From contig JBHEMP010000017.1 of assembly GCA_046262515.1 (NCBI GenBank), forward strand, positions 1-20,235: DNA of 20,235 nucleotides. The letters run 5' to 3'. Positions 1-9,177 of this stretch are shown one piece after another. A model generated the notes under the pieces. It did no database searches. It saw only the letters and a list, made by a program, of their open reading frames with translations, and was not told the origin of the DNA. The stretch's first letter is position 1. Every line of letters begins with the position of its first letter. Origin of the DNA: JAXDLW01 sp046262515 (GTDB lineage: Bacteria > Chloroflexota > Dormibacteria > DASZGP01). The position numbers and the translations under genes were made by a program.

Positions 1-1
1 A

Positions 2-1290
2 CTCCGCGACGTGGCGGCGATGGGCTTCGACATCGTATACCTGCCACCCATCCATCCCATCGGGGAGAGCTTCCGGAAGGGGCCCAACAACTCCCTGACC
101 GCCGCGCCGGGGGACCCGGGCAGCCCGTGGGCGATCGGCTCCTCGGCAGGCGGACACACCTCGGTCCACCCGGACCTCGGCACCCTTGAAGATTTTGACC
201 ACTTCGTCTCCGAGGCGCGCCAGGCCGGCCTTGAGGTCGCCCTCGACTATGCCCTCCAGTGCAGCCCGGACCACCCCTGGGTGACAGAGCACCCGCAGTG
301 GTTCACTCACCGACCGGACGGCAGCATCAAGTACGCCGAGAACCCTCCCAAGAAATACCAGGACATCTTTCCCATCGACTTTGAGACCGAGGACACCGCG
401 GGTCTGTGGCAGGCGCTCAAGGAGATCGTCGACTTCTGGGTCGCCCGCGGCGTGGAGGTCTTCCGCGTTGACAACCCGCATACCAAGGCGCTGCCCTTCT
501 GGGAGTGGCTGATCGAGGCCGTCCACTCTGAGCACCCCGGCGTGATCTTCCTTGCCGAAGCCTTCACGCGGCCGCGGATGATGGAAAGACTGGCCAAGCT
601 CGGCTTCAGCCAGAGCTACACCTACTTCACGTGGCGAAATTCCAAAGCCGAGCTGAACGAGTACCTGGCGGAGCTCGCACAGGGCCCGGCGGTGGACTAT
701 TTCCGCCCTAACTTCTGGCCCAACACGCCGGACATCCTGCACGCCTACCTGCAGCGAGGAGGCCGGCCGGCATTCCATGTGCGCGCCCTCGTCGCCGCGC
801 TCGCCTCACCCAACTGGGGTGTCTACAGCGGTTACGAGCTCTTCGAGAACGTCCCCGCCCGCGAGGGCAGCGAGGAGTACATGGACTCGGAGAAATACCA
901 GCTGAGGCCGCGGAAATGGAACGTGGATGGAACCCTGGCGCCGTTCCTCACGCGCCTCAACGAGGTCCGGCGCCGACACGCGGGCGCCGTGGCCCAGATG
1001 CGTTCGCTGTGTCTGCACCATGTCAGCGGTGACGACATCCTCGGCTTCTCGCGTACCGACCCGCGCAGCGGAAAAAGCCTCCTGGTGTTCGTCAACACCG
1101 ACCCCTTCAATGCGCACGAGGGATCCACCTGGCTGGACATGGCGGCGCTGGGCCTGCCGGATGGGGCAAGCTTCAGGGTGGTCGACGAGCTTACCGGTGA
1201 CTGGTTCACCTGGCACGGTGCGGAGAACTACGTTCGGCTCGACCCGCGCCACCAGGTCGGCCACGCCTTCGCGGTGGAGGCCGGGGCCGA

Positions 1291-1294
<4 letters not shown>
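2..1294 (+). CDS. glgE: Alpha-1,4-glucan:maltose-1-phosphate maltosyltransferase GlgE (5' end cut off by window)
   Basis: GlgE extends alpha-1,4-glucan with maltosyl units from maltose 1-phosphate in the cytoplasm. The frame is open from base 2, so this is the C-terminal part (about 430 residues) of a protein that usually has about 660-700; the N-terminal domains lie upstream. Visible GH13 signatures are the strand AAMGFDIVYLPPIHPIG near the left edge, the nucleophile region FRVDNPHTK (Asp codon at 470-472) and the acid/base region FLAEAFTRP (Glu codon at 557-559). RVDNPHTK and AEAFTRP separate GlgE from ordinary amylases. The last third is the beta-sandwich C-terminal domain. The stop overlaps the treS start by 4 nt (GTGA), so the two are probably translationally coupled. 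The assignment is very secure; only the true start is missing. Confidence 0.95.
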
Positions 1295-2993
<1,699 letters not shown>

Positions 2994-2994
<1 letters not shown>

Positions 2995-4502
2995 TGGGCA
3001 CCGCGGTCGAGGTGCTTGAGCGGCAGGGCCTCGCCGATGTTGAGACTCGGCTGCGCGAGTACCTGCCGCGCCAGCGGTGGTTCGGCGGCCGCGACCGGGA
3101 GATCATGAGCCTGCGGGTGGTGGACGTCGGGGTAATCCTCGAGGGGGACCCCTCGATCTGGAGCGTGGTCCTGGAGGTCGACTATGTCGTAGGCGATCCC
3201 GAGCGATTCCATGTCCCCATTGCCTTCGCCACCGAGGGCGCGCGGGACGTGTGGGAAGGGATCATCGTCGGCACCGGCGAGCGCGAAGGTCGCCCGGTCG
3301 TGGCTTACGACGCTCTCCACGGCGGGGAGGCATCATTCGCCTTCTGGAGGGCGACCGCGGCCGGCACCGACATTCCCATGGAGCACGGCCGCCTAAACTG
3401 CCGCAACCTCGGCTTCGAGCTCGGGATTGAGGGGCCCGGTGCCGTCAGACCGCTGGGGCGAGAACAGAGCAACAGCTCCCTTGTTCGGGGCGACCTCGAG
3501 GTGATGAAGTGTTTCCGCAAACTTGCCGGCGGGACGTCGCCGGAACTGGAGATGCTCGAGGCCCTGGCGGCACAGGGCTTCCGCGCGGTCGCGGCGCCCC
3601 TGGGAGTCATGGAGTACCAGGACGATGCCGGGGTAACCGCACTGGTGGCGATGTTGCAGCCCTACCTTCACAACGGGACCGATGGCTGGACGCTCGCCCT
3701 CGCCTCCCTGCGCGATCTCTACGGTCACGTGGAGGACATGGGTGTCGACGAGCGTCGCGATGCCGCCCGTGTGGTCCGGGAGAGGGGGGCGTCCTTCGAG
3801 CCCGAGTCGGAGCGTATCGCCCGAGTGACCGCGCGCATGCACCTGGCTCTGCGGCGAGCAGAGGATCCTGACATGAGGCCCGTGCCCGCGGGCCCCGAGG
3901 TCCTCGGCCGCTGGCAGGCGGAGATGCGCGAGGACCTGGACCGCCTGCTGGCGGGTGACTCCGAGGCGCTGGAGCCCCTGCGCGCCCGCCGCGGCCGCGT
4001 CGACGAAGCGTTCGTGGCCGTCGGCGACCTGGCGCATGGAGGGATGTCGATCCGCTACCACGGCGACTACCACCTTGGCCAGCTCCTCAGGACCGACAGG
4101 GGATGGACGGTCCTCGACTTCGAGGGCGAGCCGGCTCGCGGGCCTGAGACCCGCCGCGCACGGTCATCGGGGCTCCGCGACGTCGCCGGGATGATGCGCT
4201 CGTTCGACTACGCCGCGGAGGTCGAGCTGCGCAACTGGGCGGAGCCCGGGGAAGGTGATTACCAGTTGGTTCGGGACTTCGGCCTCGCCTGGGCCCGCGT
4301 CAACCGGGAGAGTTTTTGGGACGCGTACATCGACGAGATCGGGGAGAGCGACGTCATCCCCCGTGGCGGCGATGCGGGTGCACTCTGCCGTGCCTTCGCC
4401 ATGCAGAAAGCCGTTTATGAGGCCGGTTACGAACTGGGCCACCGGCCGGACTGGCTGGACATCCCGCTCAATTTCCTGCTTGGCGAGAGCGCTGATGACT
4501 GA
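2994..4502 (+). CDS. mak: Maltokinase Mak (aminoglycoside-phosphotransferase fold)
   Basis: Maltokinase phosphorylates maltose with ATP to give maltose 1-phosphate, the donor for GlgE. The 502-residue product has an N-terminal cap domain (about residues 1-200; note YLPRQRWFGGRDREI near the start) and an APH-like kinase core. The core carries YHGDYHLGQ with catalytic-loop Asp358, LDFEGEPARGPETRR with metal-binding Asp375, then LRDVAGMMRSFDYAAE, all characteristic of bacterial maltokinases. The start ATG at 2994 overlaps the treS stop by one base, with a weak GAGG at 2980-2983. The 3' end overlaps glgB by 8 nt. The protein is slightly longer than the roughly 450 residues common in mycobacteria, but no domain is missing. 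Confidence 0.93.
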
Positions 4503-6678
4503 CGCCGCTCAGGTCCACGACTACCGCGGCGAAGTCGGCCGCCTGCTCTCATCCGAGGCTCCCGACCCGCACGCCTTTTTGGGCCGCCACCCCGTCGAGG
4601 GGGGATGGGAGGTGCGCGCCTTTCACCCGGCGGCCGACCGGGCGGTGCTGGTGACGGACCAGGATGAGATGGCCATGGAAATGGAGGACCCGCGAGGGCT
4701 TTTTCTCGGTTATCTCCCGGGGTATATCGGTTACCGCCTGCGGTTCTACTCCGGCGAAGACTGGTCGGAGGTCGACGATCCCTACCGCTTCGAGCCCACC
4801 CTCGGCGAGGTGGACCTGCACCTCATCGGCGAAGGCACGCAGGAGCGTCTCTGGCACTCCCTGGGGGCCCGCGTTATGGAGCACCAGGGAGTGACCGGGA
4901 CCGCCTTTGCGGTGTGGGCGCCCAACGCCCGCGGCGTCCGGCTTTTGACGGACGCGAGTTACTGGAACAACGGCGTTCATTTCCTTCGCTCCCTCGGCTC
5001 CAGCGGGGTCTGGGAGATCTTCGTGCCCGCGCTCGGTCCCGGTACGAAGTACAAGTACGAGCTGGTCCATCCCAGCGGGCACACCATGCAGAAGGCGGAC
5101 CCCATGGCCCGCGCGGCTGAGCCGGCGCCCGGGACGGCCAGCATCGTAACGGCGTCGGAGTACCGATGGAGGGACCGCGCATGGGCCAGGAAGCGCGCCG
5201 AGGTCGATCCCGACGCGCGGCCGCTGTCGATCTACGAGGTCCATCTCGGCTCGTGGCGCCATGACCAGGATGGCGCGCCGCTTACATACCGCGCAGCGGC
5301 ACCCCTCCTGGCGGAGTACTGCGTGGAGATGGGTTTCACGCACATCGAGTTCATGCCGCTGGCGGAGCACCCGTTCGGGGGATCGTGGGGCTACCAGGTG
5401 ACGAGTTACTACGCCCCCACCTCGCGCTATGGGTCCCCGGATGACCTGCGCTTCCTCGTCGACCACCTGCACCAGCAGGGCATCGGCGTGGTGATGGACT
5501 GGGTGCCCGCGCACTTCCCCAAGGACGATTGGTCCCTGGCCCGCTTCGATGGCAGCGCCCTGTACGAACATGAGGACCCGCGTCTTGGCGAGCACCCTGA
5601 CTGGGGAACGCTGGTTTTCAACTACGGTCGCAACGAGGTTCGCAATTTCCTCGTCAGCAACGCGCGCTACTGGATCGAAGAGTTCCACATCGACGGCCTG
5701 CGCGTTGACGCGGTCGCCTCGATGCTGTACCTCGACTATTCGCGGAAGGCCGGGCAGTGGCTTCCAAACCGCTACGGAGGGCGAGAGAACCTCGAGGCGG
5801 TGGACTTCCTGCGGGAAACCACGGGCATGATCGAGGCTGAATTCCCGGGTGTTCTGTGCATCGCCGAGGAGTCAACCGCCTGGCCCGGCGTGTCGCGACC
5901 CATCGGTATGGGTGGCCTTGGCTTCAGCCGCAAGTGGAACATGGGCTGGATGCACGACACCCTGGATTACTTTTCCCACGACCCCGTCTACCGTCGCTTC
6001 CACCACCACGAGCTGACCTTTGGGATGGTCTACGCATGGTCGGAGCGCTTCACCCTCCCGATCTCCCACGACGAGGTGGTGCACGGGAAGGGCTCGCTGA
6101 TCGGCAAGATGCCGGGCGACGAGTGGCGCCGCTTTGCCAACCTGCGCTCGCTGCTGGCCTGGATGTGGGCCCACCCGGGTAACCAGCTTCTCTTCATGGG
6201 CAGTGAGATCGCGCAGGAGCGGGAGTGGTCGCACGACCGCGCCCTGGACTGGCACCTGCTGGAGGAGCCACGGCACGCGGGCGTCCAGGGTCTGGTGCGC
6301 GACCTCAACGCGCGCTACCGGGCCATGCCCGCGCTATGGGAGCGGGACTTCACCCCGGACGGCTTCCAGTGGCTGGACGCGGGGAACGCTGACCAGAACG
6401 TCATCTCCTTTCTGCGCTTCGATGCCACGGGCCGCTGCGGGTTGGCGTGCGTGGCGAACTTCTCGCCGGTCGTACACCACGGCTACCGGGTAGGGCTGCC
6501 CCAGGGGGGCGCCTGGTCGGAAGTCCTGAATACCGACGCGGAGATCTACGGCGGCAGTAACAATGGAAACCTCGGCGGTGTTGAGGCGCAGGCGACCGCC
6601 TGGCATGGTCAGCACCACTCCGCCGAGATGACGCTGCCGCCGCTGGGGGTACTCTGGTTGGCGCCCCGCTCAAGCTGA
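4495..6678 (+). CDS. glgB: 1,4-alpha-glucan branching enzyme GlgB
   Basis: GlgB cuts alpha-1,4-glucan chains and reattaches them through alpha-1,6 bonds, branching the polymer made by GlgE. From the ATG at 4495 the product has 727 residues, the usual length of the full bacterial enzyme. It has an N-terminal CBM48-type region (DPHAFLGRHPV), a second one (TGTAFAVWAPNARGVRLL), the GH13 barrel and a C-terminal all-beta domain. By position the catalytic residues are Asp405 (LRVDAVASMLYLDYSR), Glu458 (CIAEESTAWPGV) and Asp526 (SHDEVVHGKGS); from memory these are the E. coli GlgB residue numbers too. The frame is open further upstream inside mak, but ATG 4495 overlaps the mak stop by 8 nt and yields the family N-terminus. 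No operon terminator is seen; the next gene begins 10 nt later. Confidence 0.96.
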   Translation: MTDAAQVHDYRGEVGRLLSSEAPDPHAFLGRHPVEGGWEVRAFHPAADRAVLVTDQDEMAMEMEDPRGLFLGYLPGYIGYRLRFYSGEDWSEVDDPYRFEPTLGEVDLHLIGEGTQERLWHSLGARVMEHQGVTGTAFAVWAPNARGVRLLTDASYWNNGVHFLRSLGSSGVWEIFVPALGPGTKYKYELVHPSGHTMQKADPMARAAEPAPGTASIVTASEYRWRDRAWARKRAEVDPDARPLSIYEVHLGSWRHDQDGAPLTYRAAAPLLAEYCVEMGFTHIEFMPLAEHPFGGSWGYQVTSYYAPTSRYGSPDDLRFLVDHLHQQGIGVVMDWVPAHFPKDDWSLARFDGSALYEHEDPRLGEHPDWGTLVFNYGRNEVRNFLVSNARYWIEEFHIDGLRVDAVASMLYLDYSRKAGQWLPNRYGGRENLEAVDFLRETTGMIEAEFPGVLCIAEESTAWPGVSRPIGMGGLGFSRKWNMGWMHDTLDYFSHDPVYRRFHHHELTFGMVYAWSERFTLPISHDEVVHGKGSLIGKMPGDEWRRFANLRSLLAWMWAHPGNQLLFMGSEIAQEREWSHDRALDWHLLEEPRHAGVQGLVRDLNARYRAMPALWERDFTPDGFQWLDAGNADQNVISFLRFDATGRCGLACVANFSPVVHHGYRVGLPQGGAWSEVLNTDAEIYGGSNNGNLGGVEAQATAWHGQHHSAEMTLPPLGVLWLAPRSS

Positions 6679-6688
6679 GGAGGAACCC

Positions 6689-8641
6689 GTGGCCCAGGTC
6701 TTCGACGATACCCAGCGCGCGACCCTGAAGGTCCTCTGCGACACGTTCGTCCCCGCCATCCAGCGCGAGCCGGATCCCGGCGGCCTTTTTGCCCGCGCGG
6801 CGTCGGAGTTGCTGGTGCCGGACTGGATTGAGGCAACGCTTGGCGCGCTGCCGGAGGCAACCCTTGAACCCATCCGCGAGTTCATGGACGGATTGGCTGT
6901 GCTCGGGTTCCCGGAAGCGTCGCCCACCGACCGCGAGCGCTTCATCCTGGCCTTCATGGACGCCAGCACCGAGGCCCTGGGTGGGATCGTGACCTTCAAG
7001 GCCCTGACCCTTCTCTTCTATGCCGGGATGCCCGACGCCAGTGGCAAGAACCCCGCCTGGGATGCCCTCGGCTACCCGGGACCCCAGGCCTCCCCGCCGG
7101 CTACTGCAAAGGTCATTCGCCCGCTGCAACCCGCGGGCCCGGAGTGGACACTGGACGCCGACGTTGTGGTGATCGGGTCGGGCGCGGGCGGCGGCGTCAT
7201 CGCCGCCCGGCTGGCTGAGGAAGGCAAGAGCGTGGTGGTCCTCGAAGGCGGCGGTTACTACAACGAGGCGGACTTCGACCAGTACGAGCTGACGGCCTAC
7301 CAGAACCTCTACCGGGCCGGTGGTTTCGGGGGCACCAGCACCGGCTCGATGACCCTGATGACCGGCGCAAACCTCGGCGGAGGTACCACCGTCAACTGGA
7401 CCAACTGCATAAGGACGCGGCCGGGCGTGCGCGAGCAGTGGGCTGCGATGGGGCTCGAGGGCCTCGACGGGCCGGATTTCGATCGCCATCTCCAGGCCGT
7501 CTGGGACCGCCTCGGGGTCAATGACCAATGCAGCGACCTCAACAGTGCCCATCGCCACATGCAGGCGGCGTGCACGGCACTGGGCTATGCCTTCAGCATG
7601 GTTACCCGCAATGCCGACCCCGCCACCTACGACCCCCGCAGTGCCGGCTACATGGGCTTCGGTGACCAGTCTGGCTCAAAACAGGGCACCCTCAAGACGT
7701 ACCTCGAGGATGCATTCGAGCACGGGGCACGTTTTGTCGTGCGCTGCCGCGCCGACCGGGTCCTGGTCGAAAACGGCCGCGCCATCGGTGTGCAGGCGAC
7801 AGTCAACGACGGCCAGGCCCCGTCTCGCCTGAGGGTCAACGCCGGCACTGTCGTGGTGGCGTGCGGGGCGCTGGACTCGCCGGCCCTGCTGCTGCGGTCG
7901 GGCATCGGCGGACCCGCGGTGGGCGATTACCTGCGCCTCCACCCCGCGACGGCCGTGGTGGGTGTCTATGACGAGCCCCAGGAAGCGTGGTGGGGGGCGC
8001 CGCAGACAGCCCTTTCTGACGAGTTCTCCAACCTCGAGGACGGGTATGGCTTCCTGGTCGAGTGCAGCCATGCCAGCCCCGCCCTGGGGGCCTCGGCGCT
8101 GCCCTGGACCTCCGGCGAGCGGGCCAAGGAGTTCCTCGCCGAAGGGCCATTCCAGTCCACCCTGGTGTTCCTGATCCGAGACCACGGCCACGGCCGGGTG
8201 ACCATCGACGACGACGGGCAGACCGTCGTCGACTACGAGGTCACGGACCCGCTTGACGATCGCCACTTCCGCCGCGGCCTGAAAGAGCTGGTACGCATGC
8301 ACCACGCGGCGGGGGCGCGCGCGATCTTCTCCCTGCACACGCGGCTGAAGCGCTGGGAGCGCGCGTCCGGGGAGGACATCGAGGCCTTCGCACAGGAGGT
8401 CCATGACGGTCCGCTGACTCCTTACGAACACTCGACGTTCTCGCTCCACCACATGGGCTCCTGCCGGATGGGCTCCGACCCCGCGACGAGCGTCGCCGAC
8501 GGGTGGGGCCAGCTCCACGACACGGCGGGGGTCTGGATCGGCGACGGCAGCGCGTTCCCCACCGCGTCCGGTACCAACCCCATGATTTCCATCATGGCCC
8601 TGGCACATCGCACCGCTGAGGCCATCCTCAGGGAAAGCTGA
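6689..8641 (+). CDS. GMC-family FAD oxidoreductase (long-chain alcohol oxidase-like)
   Basis: The 650-residue protein is probably a flavin-dependent alcohol or sugar oxidase/dehydrogenase; the substrate is unknown. Residues 1-130 are an alpha-helical N-terminal domain (LKVLCDTFVPAIQREPDP) like that of fatty-alcohol-oxidase-type GMC proteins, or resembling a gluconate-2-dehydrogenase subunit-3 domain. Residues from about 158 form the FAD Rossmann motif VVVIGSGAGGGVIAARLAEE (Gly163 first glycine). The GMC C-terminal domain carries the active-site pair in HHMGSCRMG (His587) and SGTNPM (Asn630). No signal peptide or transmembrane segment is evident, so it is probably cytoplasmic. The start is GTG at 6689 with GGAGG at 6679-6683, 5 nt upstream. 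It follows glgB by 10 nt and may be cotranscribed with the glucan genes, but nothing in its sequence ties it to glucan metabolism. Confidence 0.85.
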   Translation: MAQVFDDTQRATLKVLCDTFVPAIQREPDPGGLFARAASELLVPDWIEATLGALPEATLEPIREFMDGLAVLGFPEASPTDRERFILAFMDASTEALGGIVTFKALTLLFYAGMPDASGKNPAWDALGYPGPQASPPATAKVIRPLQPAGPEWTLDADVVVIGSGAGGGVIAARLAEEGKSVVVLEGGGYYNEADFDQYELTAYQNLYRAGGFGGTSTGSMTLMTGANLGGGTTVNWTNCIRTRPGVREQWAAMGLEGLDGPDFDRHLQAVWDRLGVNDQCSDLNSAHRHMQAACTALGYAFSMVTRNADPATYDPRSAGYMGFGDQSGSKQGTLKTYLEDAFEHGARFVVRCRADRVLVENGRAIGVQATVNDGQAPSRLRVNAGTVVVACGALDSPALLLRSGIGGPAVGDYLRLHPATAVVGVYDEPQEAWWGAPQTALSDEFSNLEDGYGFLVECSHASPALGASALPWTSGERAKEFLAEGPFQSTLVFLIRDHGHGRVTIDDDGQTVVDYEVTDPLDDRHFRRGLKELVRMHHAAGARAIFSLHTRLKRWERASGEDIEAFAQEVHDGPLTPYEHSTFSLHHMGSCRMGSDPATSVADGWGQLHDTAGVWIGDGSAFPTASGTNPMISIMALAHRTAEAILRES

Positions 8642-8671
8642 CGGGTCAGCCCTGAATGAAGCTTGGGACTT

Positions 8672-8687
8672 ACCCCGCCTTCGGGGT
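8672..8687 (+). terminator. Weak terminator-like hairpin after the GMC gene
   Basis: ACCCCG (8672-8677), a CCTT loop and CGGGGT (8682-8687) form a perfect 6-bp stem 30 nt after the oxidoreductase stop codon. It is followed by TTCTCCCC rather than a clean T run, so it is a weak or imperfect intrinsic terminator. It sits between the carbohydrate genes and the next promoter, where a transcription boundary would be expected. Confidence 0.4.
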
Positions 8688-8779
8688 TCTCCCCATTAGG
8701 CACAGGTTATGCACAGTGAGCGTGGAAAGGACTTCTTCAGCGCCACGAGTTATGTCATATGTTGCGCCCACTCGGGTCC

Positions 8780-8810
8780 TTGACAGCTCAGCCAGCCGGC
8801 TCGCTATGAT
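8780..8810 (+). promoter_or_regulatory. Sigma-70-type promoter upstream of the small Cys-rich gene
   Basis: A consensus -35 box TTGACA (8780-8785) and a near-consensus -10 box TATGAT (8805-8810) are separated by 19 nt, slightly longer than the optimal 17. Transcription would start near 8817. A 6-bp GCCCCC/GGGGGC hairpin with a 3-nt loop (8820-8834) would lie at the extreme 5' end of the transcript. The first reading frame begins about 40 nt after the predicted start site. This is the best -35/-10 pair I see in the window. Confidence 0.65.
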
Positions 8811-8858
8811 GGCTGGGTCGCCCCCGCCGGGGGCACGCCAGGGGTAAACCGGGGATTG

Positions 8859-9125
8859 ATGCTTCCTTCACCTATGCGTGAGTGCGCCCGTTTGGGCTGC
8901 TCAAACCGGGTCAAGAAGACCACCAACAAGTACTGCAGCCGCGCCTGTTGCGCGCTGGACCCGGAGCGCAACCAGCGCCTGCGAGAAGCCTCGCGGCGCC
9001 GCATCCTCCCCCTGTCTCGGCAGCTCGACCTTGGTATCTGGGCTGCCGAGGAGGGCGCGCTGGAGCCCGCGTACGAGGAGCGTGAGGGGGTGCCCTCCGG
9101 CCTCCGCCGACTCAGCGAGGGCTGA
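8859..9125 (+). CDS. Unrecognised small Cys-rich protein, zinc-finger-like
   Basis: I do not recognise this gene. From ATG 8859 it encodes 88 residues. Other possible starts are TTG 8856 and ATG 8874; the conserved-looking part begins at the latter. The N-terminal third has the pattern CARLGCSNRVKK followed by KYCSRACC, that is C-x4-C-x11-C-x3-C-C. This resembles short treble-clef or zinc-ribbon modules of the form CxxxxC...YCSxxC. The middle is very basic (EASRRRILPL) and the C-terminal third acidic. Codon third positions are strongly G/C, as in neighbouring genes, which supports real coding. The gene lies just behind a good promoter and 52 nt before thrS. Shine-Dalgarno support is poor (AGGGG at 8840-8844, GGGGA at 8851-8855), so the start is uncertain. 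A nucleic-acid-binding role is only a guess. Confidence 0.6.
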   Translation: MLPSPMRECARLGCSNRVKKTTNKYCSRACCALDPERNQRLREASRRRILPLSRQLDLGIWAAEEGALEPAYEEREGVPSGLRRLSEG

Positions 9126-9163
9126 CCCGGCTGGCCCTCGGGGACGGGGGGCGCCACCGCCCA

Positions 9164-9169
9164 TAGAAT
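9164..9169 (+). promoter_or_regulatory. Putative -10 box for a leaderless thrS transcript
   Basis: TAGAAT (9164-9169) matches the TANNNT -10 pattern and is followed by 8 nt and then the thrS ATG. Normal spacing puts transcription initiation at about 9176, essentially at the start codon. No Shine-Dalgarno sequence precedes the ATG and no clear -35 box is seen. The same arrangement recurs at tyrS. Confidence 0.45.
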
Positions 9170-9177
9170 TCCAACCC

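Noticed and set aside
8707..8715. TTATGCACA, a DnaA-box-like 9-mer
   Set aside because: A single box fitting TTWTNCACA, with no cluster, AT-rich unwinding region or dnaA/dnaN neighbours; expected by chance.
8751..8759. Short interrupted palindrome TATG-T-CATA upstream of the 8780 promoter
   Set aside because: Only 4 bp per arm; too short to call an operator without comparative evidence.
8642..8858. Possible small gene or non-coding RNA in the gap before the Cys-rich gene
   Set aside because: Apart from the hairpin at 8672-8687 and the promoter at 8780-8810 I see no coding pattern or extended fold; the short frame at 8656-8847 lacks a Shine-Dalgarno site and codon bias.
9149..9162. 5-bp GC hairpin (GGGCG/CGCCC) between the Cys-rich gene and thrS
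   Set aside because: Short stem without a T run; not convincing as a terminator.
8878..9177. Upstream in-frame extension of thrS by 100 codons
   Set aside because: The translation is Ser/Ala/Arg-rich and not TGS-like. It overlaps the better-supported Cys-rich frame, and the family N-terminus starts at ATG 9178.
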